A stretch of 7,693 nt of DNA from an uncultured Gemmatimonadota bacterium (GTDB lineage Bacteria; Gemmatimonadota; Gemmatimonadetes; Longimicrobiales; Gaopeijiaceae): NCBI GenBank assembly GCA_937136445.1, contig CAKZOQ010000443.1, positions 1 through 7,693 on the forward strand, written 5' to 3'. Shown in pieces: positions 1 to 6,127 of the stretch. The notes below the pieces were generated by a model, which did no database searches, had not been told where the DNA came from, and worked only from the letters and a program-made list of their open reading frames with translations. The position numbers were made by a program, and so were the translations under genes. Numbering within the stretch: the first letter of the stretch is position 1; every line of letters starts with the position of its first letter.

Positions 1-288
1 GGCCACGCCGTTGGGCCCGTAGCCCTCGTAGGTCACCTCCTCGTAGTTCACCCCCTCGAGCTCGCCCGTCCCCTTCTTGATGGCGCGCTCGACGTTCTCC
101 AGCGGCATCTCCGCCTCGTCGGCCTTGTCGATGGCCAGGCGGAGCCGGGGGTTGTAGTCCGGATCCCCGCCGCTCTCCCGCGCGGCGACGGTGATCTCCC
201 GGATGATCTTGGTGAACTCACGCCCCTTCTTGGCGTCGTTCTTGGCCTTCTTCCGCTTGATCTTGGACCACTTGTTGTGTCCGGCCAC
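1..288 (-). CDS. yebC: YebC/PmpR-family DNA-binding/translation-associated regulator (N-terminal part, runs off window)
   Basis: Reading the minus strand from 288 gives an open frame of 96 codons to the window edge, about the first 40% of a protein that is normally about 240-250 residues. It opens with (M)AGHNKWSKIKRKKAKNDAKK, followed by FTKIIREITVAARESGGDP (residues 25-43), NPRLRLAIDKA (46-56), MPLENVERAIKKGTG (61-75) and YEGYGPNGVA at the edge. This is the near-invariant YebC N-terminal pattern (AGHxKWxxIKxxK, FTKxIREIxxAA, NPRLRxAI, YEGYGPxG). The start is GTG (288-286), which restores the family's N-terminus exactly; GAGGAA lies just upstream (297-292). YebC/PmpR proteins are cytosolic. 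Older work describes DNA-binding repression, and more recent work describes relief of ribosome stalling at proline-rich stretches; this fragment cannot tell which applies. It is divergent from trkH, so it is probably independently transcribed. The identification is very secure; the C-terminus is outside the window. Confidence 0.95.
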   Translation of the reverse strand, partial: MAGHNKWSKIKRKKAKNDAKKGREFTKIIREITVAARESGGDPDYNPRLRLAIDKADEAEMPLENVERAIKKGTGELEGVNYEEVTYEGYGPNGVA

Positions 289-332
289 GGCTTCCTCGAC
301 GGCTGCGGGTGTGCTTCGGAACGCGACGGAAA

Positions 333-360
333 ACTAGAGGCGGCCCCGGGGCAGGATCAA
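333..360 (-). promoter_or_regulatory. Candidate sigma70-type promoter for yebC
   Basis: On the minus strand, TTGATC (360-355; 4 of 6 matches to TTGACA) is followed after 16 bp by TCTAGT (338-333; 4 of 6 to TATAAT). Transcription would start near 326, leaving a leader of about 38 nt before the GTG at 288. This is the most AT-rich patch in the 162-bp divergent gap 289-450. The match is weak and unsupported by anything but position. I see no comparable plus-strand promoter for trkH in the same gap. Confidence 0.3.
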
Positions 361-450
361 TCGTCACCTCAGGAGGGCCGACGAACGACCGGCCTTTGTC
401 TCGTGTACCCCGCCCCACCACCCCTGGAGCCCCTCCCACCCACCGTCCCC

Positions 451-1902
451 ATGAACTCTGGTGCCCTGGTCTACGCCGTTCGCGGGCGGGTGGTGCTGGT
501 CTACCTGGGTCAGCTCCTCCTGCCGCTGGCCCTGGCGCTCCTGGTTCCGACGGGGCTGGCGGCGCTGGCCGGTTCGTGGGGAGCCGCGGGGATGCTCGCC
601 GGAACGGCCGTCCTGGCCGGTGTCGCCGGGCGGAAGGCCGCGCAGGTGCCGGACGTGGACGACCTCCAGACCAACGAGTCCATGGTCGTGGTGGCGCTGG
701 CCTTCCTGGTGGCCGCCCTGGTCATGGTACCGCCCTTCGTCTCCTATGGGCTCACCCCCACCGACGCCTTTTTCGAGGCGGTCTCGGCCATCACCACCAC
801 CGGGCTCAGCACCCTCCCCACCGACGCCGAGCCCGGCGACGACTTCCTCCTCATGCGGAACTGGCTCCAGTGGCTCGGGGGCCTGGGGTTCGTCACCCTC
901 TCGGTCCTCCTCGTGAGTCGCCGGGGGCCGGCGGACAAGCGACTCCTGGAGGGAGAGAGCACCCCAGAGGGGCTGGCGGCCCACACCCGGGCCCAGGGCC
1001 GTCGGGCGCTGGAGCTCTACGTCGGCCTCACGCTGGCCGGGACCGCGCTCCTGGCGCTCGTGGGGGTTCCGTTCGTGCAGGCCGTCGGGTACGCGTGGAG
1101 CTCGGTCTCCACCGGAGGGTTCGTGCCCCCGGGCGCCGACCTGGCAGGGATGGGCGCGGGGGCCCGGGGCGCCCTCCTCCTCCTCTTCGCCCTCGGCGCC
1201 GTCCCTCTGGTGACCCTCCACCGGGGAGCCCGTGGACGATGGCGCGAGGCCCTCCGGGACCCGCAGGTCCCGTGGCTGGTGGGGCTCGGGGTCGTCTCCG
1301 CCGGACTGATCGTCCTCTTCACGGAGGGCGGAGGATCCTGGTTGGCACGGGCGGGGGAGGCGCTCTTTCTGGCCTTCTCCGCACAGACCACCACCGGCTA
1401 CGCCGCCGGGGACCCCGCCACCCTCCCGGCGGCGGCCACGGCCGTCCTCCTGGTGGCCATGTTCATCGGCGGCTGTGGTGGATCCACCGCCGGCGGGATC
1501 AAGATCTGGCGGGCTCTGGTGGCCCTGCGCCTGGGCCGGCACACGGTGGTGGAGACCGCCCTTCCCGAGCACGCCGTCCACGAGCCGGAGTTCGCCGGAG
1601 CGCAGCTGGAGCACCACGAGCGGCAGGCCGTGCTGGTCCTCGCACTCCTCTTCCTGGGGGTCATCGGGCTCTCATGGTTGGCTTTCCTCGCCGCCGGACA
1701 TCCACCTCTGGACGCCCTCTTCGACGTCGTCTCCGCCACCGGCACCGTGGGGCTGAGCACCGGGGTGGCGGGCCCCGGATTGGACACCCCCCTGAAATGG
1801 GTGCTGGCCGTCGATATGCTCATGGGTCGCCTGGAGATCCTCGCCGTCCTCGTCCTCTTCGCACCCCGGACCTGGGTCGGCCGCCGCAGGAGCAGCGCAT
1901 GA
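451..1902 (+). CDS. trkH: TrkH-family K+ uptake channel subunit
   Basis: This is a 483-residue integral membrane protein, the K+-conducting subunit of a Trk/Ktr system in the inner membrane. It has the four-fold M1-P-M2 pseudo-repeat of the superfamily, with one selectivity-filter loop per repeat: SAITTTGLS (residues 112-120), SVSTGGF (218-224), AQTTTGYA (311-318) and SATGTVGLSTG (428-438). The diagnostic stretch IGGCGGSTAGGIK (339-351) follows filter 3 and GRLEI (459-463) lies in the last helix; both are typical of TrkH. Length agrees with TrkH (about 480). The ATG at 451 was chosen because the first membrane helix begins about ten residues later. The open frame extends upstream to an ATG at 277, but that would add a proline-rich tail and overlap yebC; GTG at 403 is a possible alternative. 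No good Shine-Dalgarno precedes 451 (GGAG at 426-429 is too far), so the start is the weak point. The stop overlaps the trkA start (ATGA), implying coupled translation with its regulator. Confidence 0.93.
   Translation: MNSGALVYAVRGRVVLVYLGQLLLPLALALLVPTGLAALAGSWGAAGMLAGTAVLAGVAGRKAAQVPDVDDLQTNESMVVVALAFLVAALVMVPPFVSYGLTPTDAFFEAVSAITTTGLSTLPTDAEPGDDFLLMRNWLQWLGGLGFVTLSVLLVSRRGPADKRLLEGESTPEGLAAHTRAQGRRALELYVGLTLAGTALLALVGVPFVQAVGYAWSSVSTGGFVPPGADLAGMGAGARGALLLLFALGAVPLVTLHRGARGRWREALRDPQVPWLVGLGVVSAGLIVLFTEGGGSWLARAGEALFLAFSAQTTTGYAAGDPATLPAAATAVLLVAMFIGGCGGSTAGGIKIWRALVALRLGRHTVVETALPEHAVHEPEFAGAQLEHHERQAVLVLALLFLGVIGLSWLAFLAAGHPPLDALFDVVSATGTVGLSTGVAGPGLDTPLKWVLAVDMLMGRLEILAVLVLFAPRTWVGRRRSSA
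1888..1892 (+). promoter_or_regulatory. Ribosome binding site of the trkA/ktrA gene
   Basis: AGGAG lies inside the last codons of trkH, six bases before the ATG at 1899. It fixes the regulator start at 1899, although the open frame itself continues upstream through trkH to 309. Confidence 0.7.
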
Positions 1903-2564
1903 GAGTCGTCGTGGTGGGAGCATCGGAGCAGGCCGTGGTCATGGCTGGACTCCTGATCGATCGAGGGCACGAGCTCATCCTCGTGGACCGGAATCGGGAC
2001 CGCATCGACGAGCTGGAGGAGGAGCTGAACTGTGCCTTCCTCCACGGCGACGGCACCCGGCCCAGCATCCTGCGGGAGGCGGATCCTACCGAGGCCGACG
2101 TCCTGTTCTGCCTCACCAACCAGGACCAGGTGAACATCCTGGCCTCCCTGGCCGGTCGCTCCCTGGGCTTCGGACGGGTCATCACCTCCGTCCTGGACGA
2201 GGACTTCGAGGAGCTCTGCGGAGAGCTGGGGCTGGAGCACACCATCGTGCCGGAGCGGACCATCGGTCGTTATCTGGCGGACCTGGTGGAGGGGCTGGAC
2301 GTCCTGGAGCTGCGCACGGTGGTGCGGGGTGAGGCCCGCTTCTTCTCCTTCGAAGCCGGAAGGGAGGCCCGGGGCCCGGTGGTGGAGCTGGAGCTGCCGG
2401 AGGATGCCCGCATCATCTGCCTCTATCGCGACGACGAGTTCCGCCTCTGTGACCCGGACACCACCATCCGGCGCGGCGACCAGGTGGTGATCCTCACGCA
2501 CAGCCGGCACCTCTCGGAGCTGCGGGAGCGGTGGGATCCCGAGGTAGCGGAGGGCGAGTCGTGA
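1899..2564 (+). CDS. trkA: KtrA/TrkA-type RCK regulatory subunit of K+ uptake
   Basis: This is a 221-residue cytosolic protein with one RCK_N (TrkA_N) Rossmann domain (about 1-115) and one RCK_C (TrkA_C) domain (about 135-205). That single-unit length is the KtrA size; E. coli TrkA carries two units in about 458 residues. Such proteins form an octameric ring on TrkH/KtrB and gate K+ flux in response to bound nucleotide. Visible markers are the first strand RVVVVGAS (2-9), the acidic end of strand 2 (LVD, D30), the HGDGT turn (49-53), ADVLFCLTNQDQVNI (66-80), VPERTIGRYLADLV (117-130) and, in RCK_C, ARIICLYRDDEFRL (170-183) and IRRGDQVVILT (190-200). The usual GxGxxG loop reads G7-A-S-E-Q-A12, losing the second and third glycines, so nucleotide preference may differ from the classic type. 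The start overlaps the trkH stop and has AGGAG six bases upstream. It is the obvious partner of TrkH; ktrA would be an equally fair symbol. Confidence 0.92.
   Translation: MRVVVVGASEQAVVMAGLLIDRGHELILVDRNRDRIDELEEELNCAFLHGDGTRPSILREADPTEADVLFCLTNQDQVNILASLAGRSLGFGRVITSVLDEDFEELCGELGLEHTIVPERTIGRYLADLVEGLDVLELRTVVRGEARFFSFEAGREARGPVVELELPEDARIICLYRDDEFRLCDPDTTIRRGDQVVILTHSRHLSELRERWDPEVAEGES
2549..2554 (+). promoter_or_regulatory. Ribosome binding site that decides the GTG start of the DinB-family gene
   Basis: GGAGGG, inside the 3' end of the RCK gene, stands six bases before GTG 2561. An in-frame ATG exists at 2531, but it has no comparable site and would overlap the RCK gene by 34 bases. 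The GTG overlaps the RCK stop as GTGA. Confidence 0.7.
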
Positions 2565-3184
2565 GGCGCCACGGGACCCCCCGGTGCGTCACGCGTGGGG
2601 CACGGCGAGCCGCCGCCTGGCTGCTTCCGGGAGCGGCCCTCCTTCTCTCAGCCCTGCCTCTGGGGGCTCAGAGCCCGGGTGACGCCTCGGAGGACGCCAT
2701 CCCCCCGCTCCTGACGGCGCTGGACCAGGACATGGCGGTCGTCGAGGAGAAGCTCCGGTCCCTGGCCGGCGCCCTCCCCGACTCCGCCTGGGTCTGGCGC
2801 CCAGGCCCGGGGGTGCGCTCCAGCGAAGAGGTGCTGGAGCACGTCGCCTACGACAACTTCTACTTCCCCACCGCCCTCGGTATTCCGGCGCCGGCGGGCA
2901 CCGGCATCACCGCCGACTACGCGACGGCGCGGGCCTGGGCGGAAAAGGCGCGGGGTCGGGACGCCGTCCTCGAGGCGCTGGATGCCTCCTTCCTCCACCT
3001 CCGCTCCGCCCTCCGGGACTCGGGCGGGGCCTCACTGGACGAGACGGTGACCCTCTTCGGACGCTCCATGGATCGCCGGCGCTACTGGGTCCTGGCCACG
3101 ACACACCTGCACGAGCACCTCGGGCAGCTCATCGCCTACGCCCGGACCCACGGCGTGGTGCCTCCCTGGAGCACGGGCGGGTAG
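2561..3184 (+). CDS. Exported DinB-superfamily protein
   Basis: A 207-residue protein starting at GTG 2561. Residues 1-37 form a signal peptide: arginine-rich n-region, hydrophobic AAAWLLPGAALLLSALPLGA, and probable cleavage before Q (GA|Q). The mature part looks like the DinB/DUF664 four-helix bundle: a first helix with AVVEEKLRSLAGALP, the segment DSAWVWRPGPGVRSSEEVLEHVA containing H94, and near the C-terminus HLHEHLGQLIAYAR with H182 and H186. The pattern H...HxxxHxGQ is the metal-binding triad of the family. Known DinB-fold enzymes are metal-dependent thiol transferases or isomerases and mostly cytosolic; the substrate here is unknown. The gene is coupled to the K+ uptake pair by a GTGA overlap, so it is very likely cotranscribed, although a functional connection is not evident. 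The fold call is fairly sure from motif and size; the export call rests on the signal sequence. Confidence 0.83.
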   Translation: MRRHGTPRCVTRGARRAAAWLLPGAALLLSALPLGAQSPGDASEDAIPPLLTALDQDMAVVEEKLRSLAGALPDSAWVWRPGPGVRSSEEVLEHVAYDNFYFPTALGIPAPAGTGITADYATARAWAEKARGRDAVLEALDASFLHLRSALRDSGGASLDETVTLFGRSMDRRRYWVLATTHLHEHLGQLIAYARTHGVVPPWSTGG

Positions 3185-3213
3185 CTACGGCAGGGGATCC
3201 CGACTGGATATTA

Positions 3214-3238
3214 ACCAAAAGGTAATATACCTTCTGGT
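3214..3238 (+). promoter_or_regulatory. 25-bp inverted repeat abutting the ATPase start codon (candidate operator)
   Basis: The core is AAGGTA-ATA-TACCTT (3219-3233), a perfect 6-bp dyad with a 3-bp centre. It is extended outward by ACCA (3214-3217) and TGGT (3235-3238), leaving one mismatched pair between them (3218/3234). Of 12 possible pairs around the centre at 3226, 10 match. The site ends one base before ATG 3240 and lies in a conspicuously AT-rich patch (about 3208-3235) within GC-rich DNA. The same bases can be read as two ACC-N4-GGT units 15 bp apart (3214-3223, 3229-3238), with a decayed CC-N4-GG in register at 3200-3207. TAATAT (3223-3228) resembles a -10 box, which would place transcription start at or very near the ATG. 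The dyad is seen directly; operator function is inference. Confidence 0.6.
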
Positions 3239-3239
3239 C

Positions 3240-4409
3240 ATGTCCTCTTCTCCCTTCCGTACCGGTGAGATCGTCTCCGACGAGCACTTCACCGACCGAG
3301 CCGACGAAGTCGCCACCGTCCGCCGCGCCATGCTCTCCTCAGGTCGCCTCCTTCTGGTGGGGGAGCGCCGCCAGGGCAAGAGCTCCATCCTGCGCCAGGC
3401 CGGTCTCCATGCACGGGCTCGAGACGCCACCCTTGTGTCGGTGGACCTCTGGACCGCCACCCGCCTGGAAGAGGTCCTCCGTCGGATCATCGCCGCCGTG
3501 CCGTGGGGGTGGAGCTGGCGAGAGCGCCTCCAGGGCCTCTGGCTGGGCCTCGGCCTGCGGCTGGGCATCCAGTCCGACGCCCGGGGGCAGCCGACGCTGC
3601 GCCTGGAAGCCTCGCCGGGGGAGCTGGGCTCGGAGGGAGCGCGGGAGGTCTTCCTGCAACTCCTGGCCCGCCTGGATGCGGTGGCCGGCGAGGCGGAGAC
3701 CCCGGTAGCCGTCGTCCTGGACGAGTTCCAGCGCCTGGAAGAGATGGAGGAGGGTGCGGCGGCTCTTCTTCGCAGCGTGATCCAGGAGAGCCATCACCTG
3801 GCCTTCGTATGCGCCGGCTCCACCGTCTCGCTGGTGGACGAACTCACCGGGCCCCGGGGACCCCTCCACGGCATCTTCCAGGAGCTCTCCGTGGGCCCCA
3901 TCGACCCGCCCTTGCTGGCCGCCTGGATCGAGGACCGGATGAAGACTTCGGGGGTCGCCGCCACCGAGGGAACGGGAGCGGCGGTGGTCCGGTGGGGGGG
4001 ACCCCGCACCGAGGACGTCCTCCGCCTGGCCCGGGAGGTCTGGGAGGGCGGTGTGGGCGAGGAAGCCACCGGACCGGGCGACGTGCCGGGAGCCGTGCGC
4101 CGTCTGGTCATGGACCGTCGGGCCGGCTACCAGCGACTCTGGGTCGAGCTGGCCGACTCCCACCGAGGGGTTCTGCGGGCCATGGCCAGCGGCGAGACGC
4201 AGCTCACCGCCCGGGACACCATCCGCCGCTTCGACCTCCCGACCCCCGCCGCCGTGGTGAAGGCGGTGGACCGGCTACGGGACCGTGGGCTCCTGGACGC
4301 CGCCGGCTCCGCCATCGCCGACCCCTTCCTCCGCCAGTGGATCCTCCTGGACGCCATGCCCGACGGCCTGGACCGGACCGAGGGGCTCGCCCCGGACGGC
4401 GAAGTCTAG
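3240..4409 (+). CDS. Archaeal-type (STAND-like) AAA+ ATPase with C-terminal winged helix
   Basis: A 389-residue predicted cytosolic ATPase. The N-terminus SPFRTGEIVSDEHFTDRADE (4-23) is the lead-in typical of archaeal-ATPase-domain proteins. Walker A is GERRQGKSS (41-49, K47 and S48), Walker B is VAVVLDEF (156-163, D161 and E162), and a sensor-1-like strand reads LAFVCAGST (187-195). GPLHGIFQELSVGPI (207-221) is the lid-side motif usual in this group. Residues about 297-368 look like a winged helix (YQRLWVELADSHRGVLRAM, then AAVVKAVDRLRDRGLL), closing with DPFLRQWI (361-368), a common end motif of these ATPases. The family is widespread but poorly characterised; AAA+/STAND switches of this kind serve signalling, defence or regulation, and no partner gene is present here. 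No Shine-Dalgarno is found at a useful distance; an operator-like inverted repeat ends one base before the ATG, so translation may be leaderless. The gene is monocistronic and converges on the M20 gene (14-bp gap). Fold assignment is confident; function is unknown. Confidence 0.87.
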   Translation: MSSSPFRTGEIVSDEHFTDRADEVATVRRAMLSSGRLLLVGERRQGKSSILRQAGLHARARDATLVSVDLWTATRLEEVLRRIIAAVPWGWSWRERLQGLWLGLGLRLGIQSDARGQPTLRLEASPGELGSEGAREVFLQLLARLDAVAGEAETPVAVVLDEFQRLEEMEEGAAALLRSVIQESHHLAFVCAGSTVSLVDELTGPRGPLHGIFQELSVGPIDPPLLAAWIEDRMKTSGVAATEGTGAAVVRWGGPRTEDVLRLAREVWEGGVGEEATGPGDVPGAVRRLVMDRRAGYQRLWVELADSHRGVLRAMASGETQLTARDTIRRFDLPTPAAVVKAVDRLRDRGLLDAAGSAIADPFLRQWILLDAMPDGLDRTEGLAPDGEV

Positions 4410-4423
4410 AGCCTACCCCTCCC

Positions 4424-6106
4424 CTACCTACCTGCCGGATCCTCCTGGCTCACCGGCTGCTCCCGCACCGTCGGATACTCGATCCCGAGCTGCTCCAGGT
4501 AGGTGTCGAACCGCTCCGGGTCGTAGTAGTGGGGCTCCATGAGGGGGCGCCACCGATCCATGATCTCCGCGTTGAGCCAGATGGCGGGCTCGTCGGTCTC
4601 GGAGATGAAGGGCGTGTATTCGGTGTCGGCAGACGGGTCGGTGCCGGCCGTCTGCTCGTCGCGGAAGTAGGCCCAGGCCTCCTCCACCAGCTCCGGCTCC
4701 ATCAGCAGGTCCAGCAGTGTCATCGCCTGCACCTTCGCCCCGGCCACCGCGCCCTTGTGGGCGATGGGCGTGGCCATGGCGATGCCGTTGGCCCAGTTGT
4801 GGCCCGGCAGCCCCGTGATGTTGGAGGGGTAGCGCAGGGTGACGGTGGGCATGTTCCAGGAGATGTCCCCGATGTCGTCGGATCCGCCGCCCAGCGAGCG
4901 GTCCAGGTCCACCGGCCCCGCCAGCTCCCGGATCTCGGTGGCCAGCCCCTCGGGCTCGCTCCCCAGCTCCTCCTGGAGCGCCTGCGCCAGCGTCTGGTCG
5001 GCCTCGCTCCACTCGGGAAGCCCCACCCGCTCGATGTTGGCGTAGGTCGCCTCCGCCACCGGACGGTTGAAGTGGCGGCTGTACGCCGCCCCCACCGTCT
5101 GGATGGTATCCACCTCCGTCCCCGTCATGAGGGCCGCGCCCCGGGCCATCTGGACGGCGGCGTCGTACTGCTGCTTGGTGAGCTCGTAGTTCCGCTCCCG
5201 GAAGTAGAACCAGATCGTGGCGGTCTGGGGCACCACGTTGGGCTGGTCCCCGCCGTCGGTGATGATGTAGTGGGAGCGGGCGGCGGGCCGGAGGTGCTCC
5301 CGCTTGTACTCCCAGGCCTGGGCCATGAGCATGGCGGCGTCCAGCGCCGAGCGCCCGCGCCAGGGCGAGCCCGCCGAGTGGGCCGTCTCCCCGGTGAAGC
5401 TGAACTGGACGCTCCAGAGGGCGTTCCCGCCGGCCTGGCCCCAGGAGGTCCCGAAGTTGGACGACACGTGGGTAAAGAGGTTCACGTCCACCCCATCGAA
5501 GACGCCGTCCCGGACGAAGAAGGCCTTGGAGGCCACCTGCTCCTCGGCCACTCCGGGCCAGATCAGCAGGGTTCCGGGGATGTCGTCCCGCTCCATGATT
5601 TCCTTCACCGCCAGGGCGGCCACGATGTTCACGGCCTGCCCCGAGTTGTGCCCCTCGCCGTGTCCCGGAGACACCTGCTCCACCACGGCGTCGCGGAAGG
5701 CCACGCCAGGCTTCTGGTTGGACTTGGGGATCCCGTCCACGTCGGAGCCCAGCGCGATGACCGGTCCCCCGTCCCCCTGGGACCAGCGCGCGGTCCACGC
5801 CGAAGGCATCCCCGCCACGCCCAGCTCGATCTCGAAGCCCTCCTCCTCCAGCAGGCCGGTGAGGTAGGCCTGGGTCTCGAACTCCTGCATCCCCAGCTCG
5901 CCGAAGGAGAAGAGCATGTCGATGATCTCCTGGACCATGTCGGCGTTGGCCTCCACCCGCTCCACCGCCTCTTCCTTGAGGTCGTCCAGGTCCTGGGCCC
6001 CGGCGGATGTCGGAGCCGCGACGAGGAGGCCGAGGAGGGCCACGAGGACGGCCAGGGGTCCGGGAACGGCCCAGCGGATGGGCGAAGGAGGACGAAGCGA
6101 GGGCAT
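4424..6106 (-). CDS. Exported M20-family amidohydrolase (AbgB-like)
   Basis: A 560-residue protein with a cleavable signal peptide (1-37; hydrophobic LAVLVALLGLLVAAP, probable cleavage GA|Q), so it acts outside the cytoplasm. It has the co-catalytic metallopeptidase layout of M20/amidohydrolases: SDVDGIP (121-127), HGEGHN (149-154), GVAEEQ (185-190, E188 and E189), H213, the lid domain GETAHSAGSPWRGRSALDA (239-257), DQPNVVPQ (287-294) and the final GSDDIGDISW (408-417) with H436. These resemble AbgB (p-aminobenzoyl-glutamate hydrolase subunit B), most clearly the AHSAGSPWRGRSALDA lid motif. The usual metal cysteine of HxCGHN is glutamate here (E151), and the first-motif histidine is replaced by an acid. 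At 560 residues it is longer than usual (about 400-480); the extra length is the signal peptide plus a C-terminal tail after about 470. The substrate is probably an amide or N-acyl amino acid/dipeptide and is not resolved. The start at 6106 was chosen over the in-frame ATG at 6190 because GGAG lies five bases upstream and the signal peptide follows. Confidence 0.92.
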   Translation of the reverse strand: MPSLRPPSPIRWAVPGPLAVLVALLGLLVAAPTSAGAQDLDDLKEEAVERVEANADMVQEIIDMLFSFGELGMQEFETQAYLTGLLEEEGFEIELGVAGMPSAWTARWSQGDGGPVIALGSDVDGIPKSNQKPGVAFRDAVVEQVSPGHGEGHNSGQAVNIVAALAVKEIMERDDIPGTLLIWPGVAEEQVASKAFFVRDGVFDGVDVNLFTHVSSNFGTSWGQAGGNALWSVQFSFTGETAHSAGSPWRGRSALDAAMLMAQAWEYKREHLRPAARSHYIITDGGDQPNVVPQTATIWFYFRERNYELTKQQYDAAVQMARGAALMTGTEVDTIQTVGAAYSRHFNRPVAEATYANIERVGLPEWSEADQTLAQALQEELGSEPEGLATEIRELAGPVDLDRSLGGGSDDIGDISWNMPTVTLRYPSNITGLPGHNWANGIAMATPIAHKGAVAGAKVQAMTLLDLLMEPELVEEAWAYFRDEQTAGTDPSADTEYTPFISETDEPAIWLNAEIMDRWRPLMEPHYYDPERFDTYLEQLGIEYPTVREQPVSQEDPAGR

Positions 6107-6111
6107 GGCGA

Positions 6112-6115
6112 CTCC
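6112..6115 (-). promoter_or_regulatory. Ribosome binding site deciding the M20 gene start
   Basis: On the minus strand GGAG (6115-6112) stands five bases before ATG 6106. The longer in-frame start at 6190 would place 28 residues before the signal peptide and would run through the spacer repeats. Confidence 0.6.
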
Positions 6116-6127
6116 GGAATCGGGATG

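Noticed and set aside
371..377. AGGAGGG as a ribosome site for a small gene in the divergent gap
   Set aside because: No ATG, GTG or TTG lies 5-12 bases downstream, so it does not define a start.
364..1617. Long antisense open frames opposite trkH and the RCK gene (also 1398-2510)
   Set aside because: The translations are compositionally biased with no domain, and the opposite strand encodes unmistakable TrkH and RCK proteins.
309..1898. Upstream extension of the RCK frame through trkH (a 751-codon fusion-like frame)
   Set aside because: The extension is low-complexity P/G/R/H sequence in the wrong frame of trkH. The RCK protein begins naturally at 1899 with AGGAG six bases before it and the Rossmann strand right after the start.
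4410..4423. Possible bidirectional terminator between the convergent ATPase and M20 genes
   Set aside because: The 14-bp gap is a C-rich stretch with no inverted repeat or T-run; nothing supports a terminator there.
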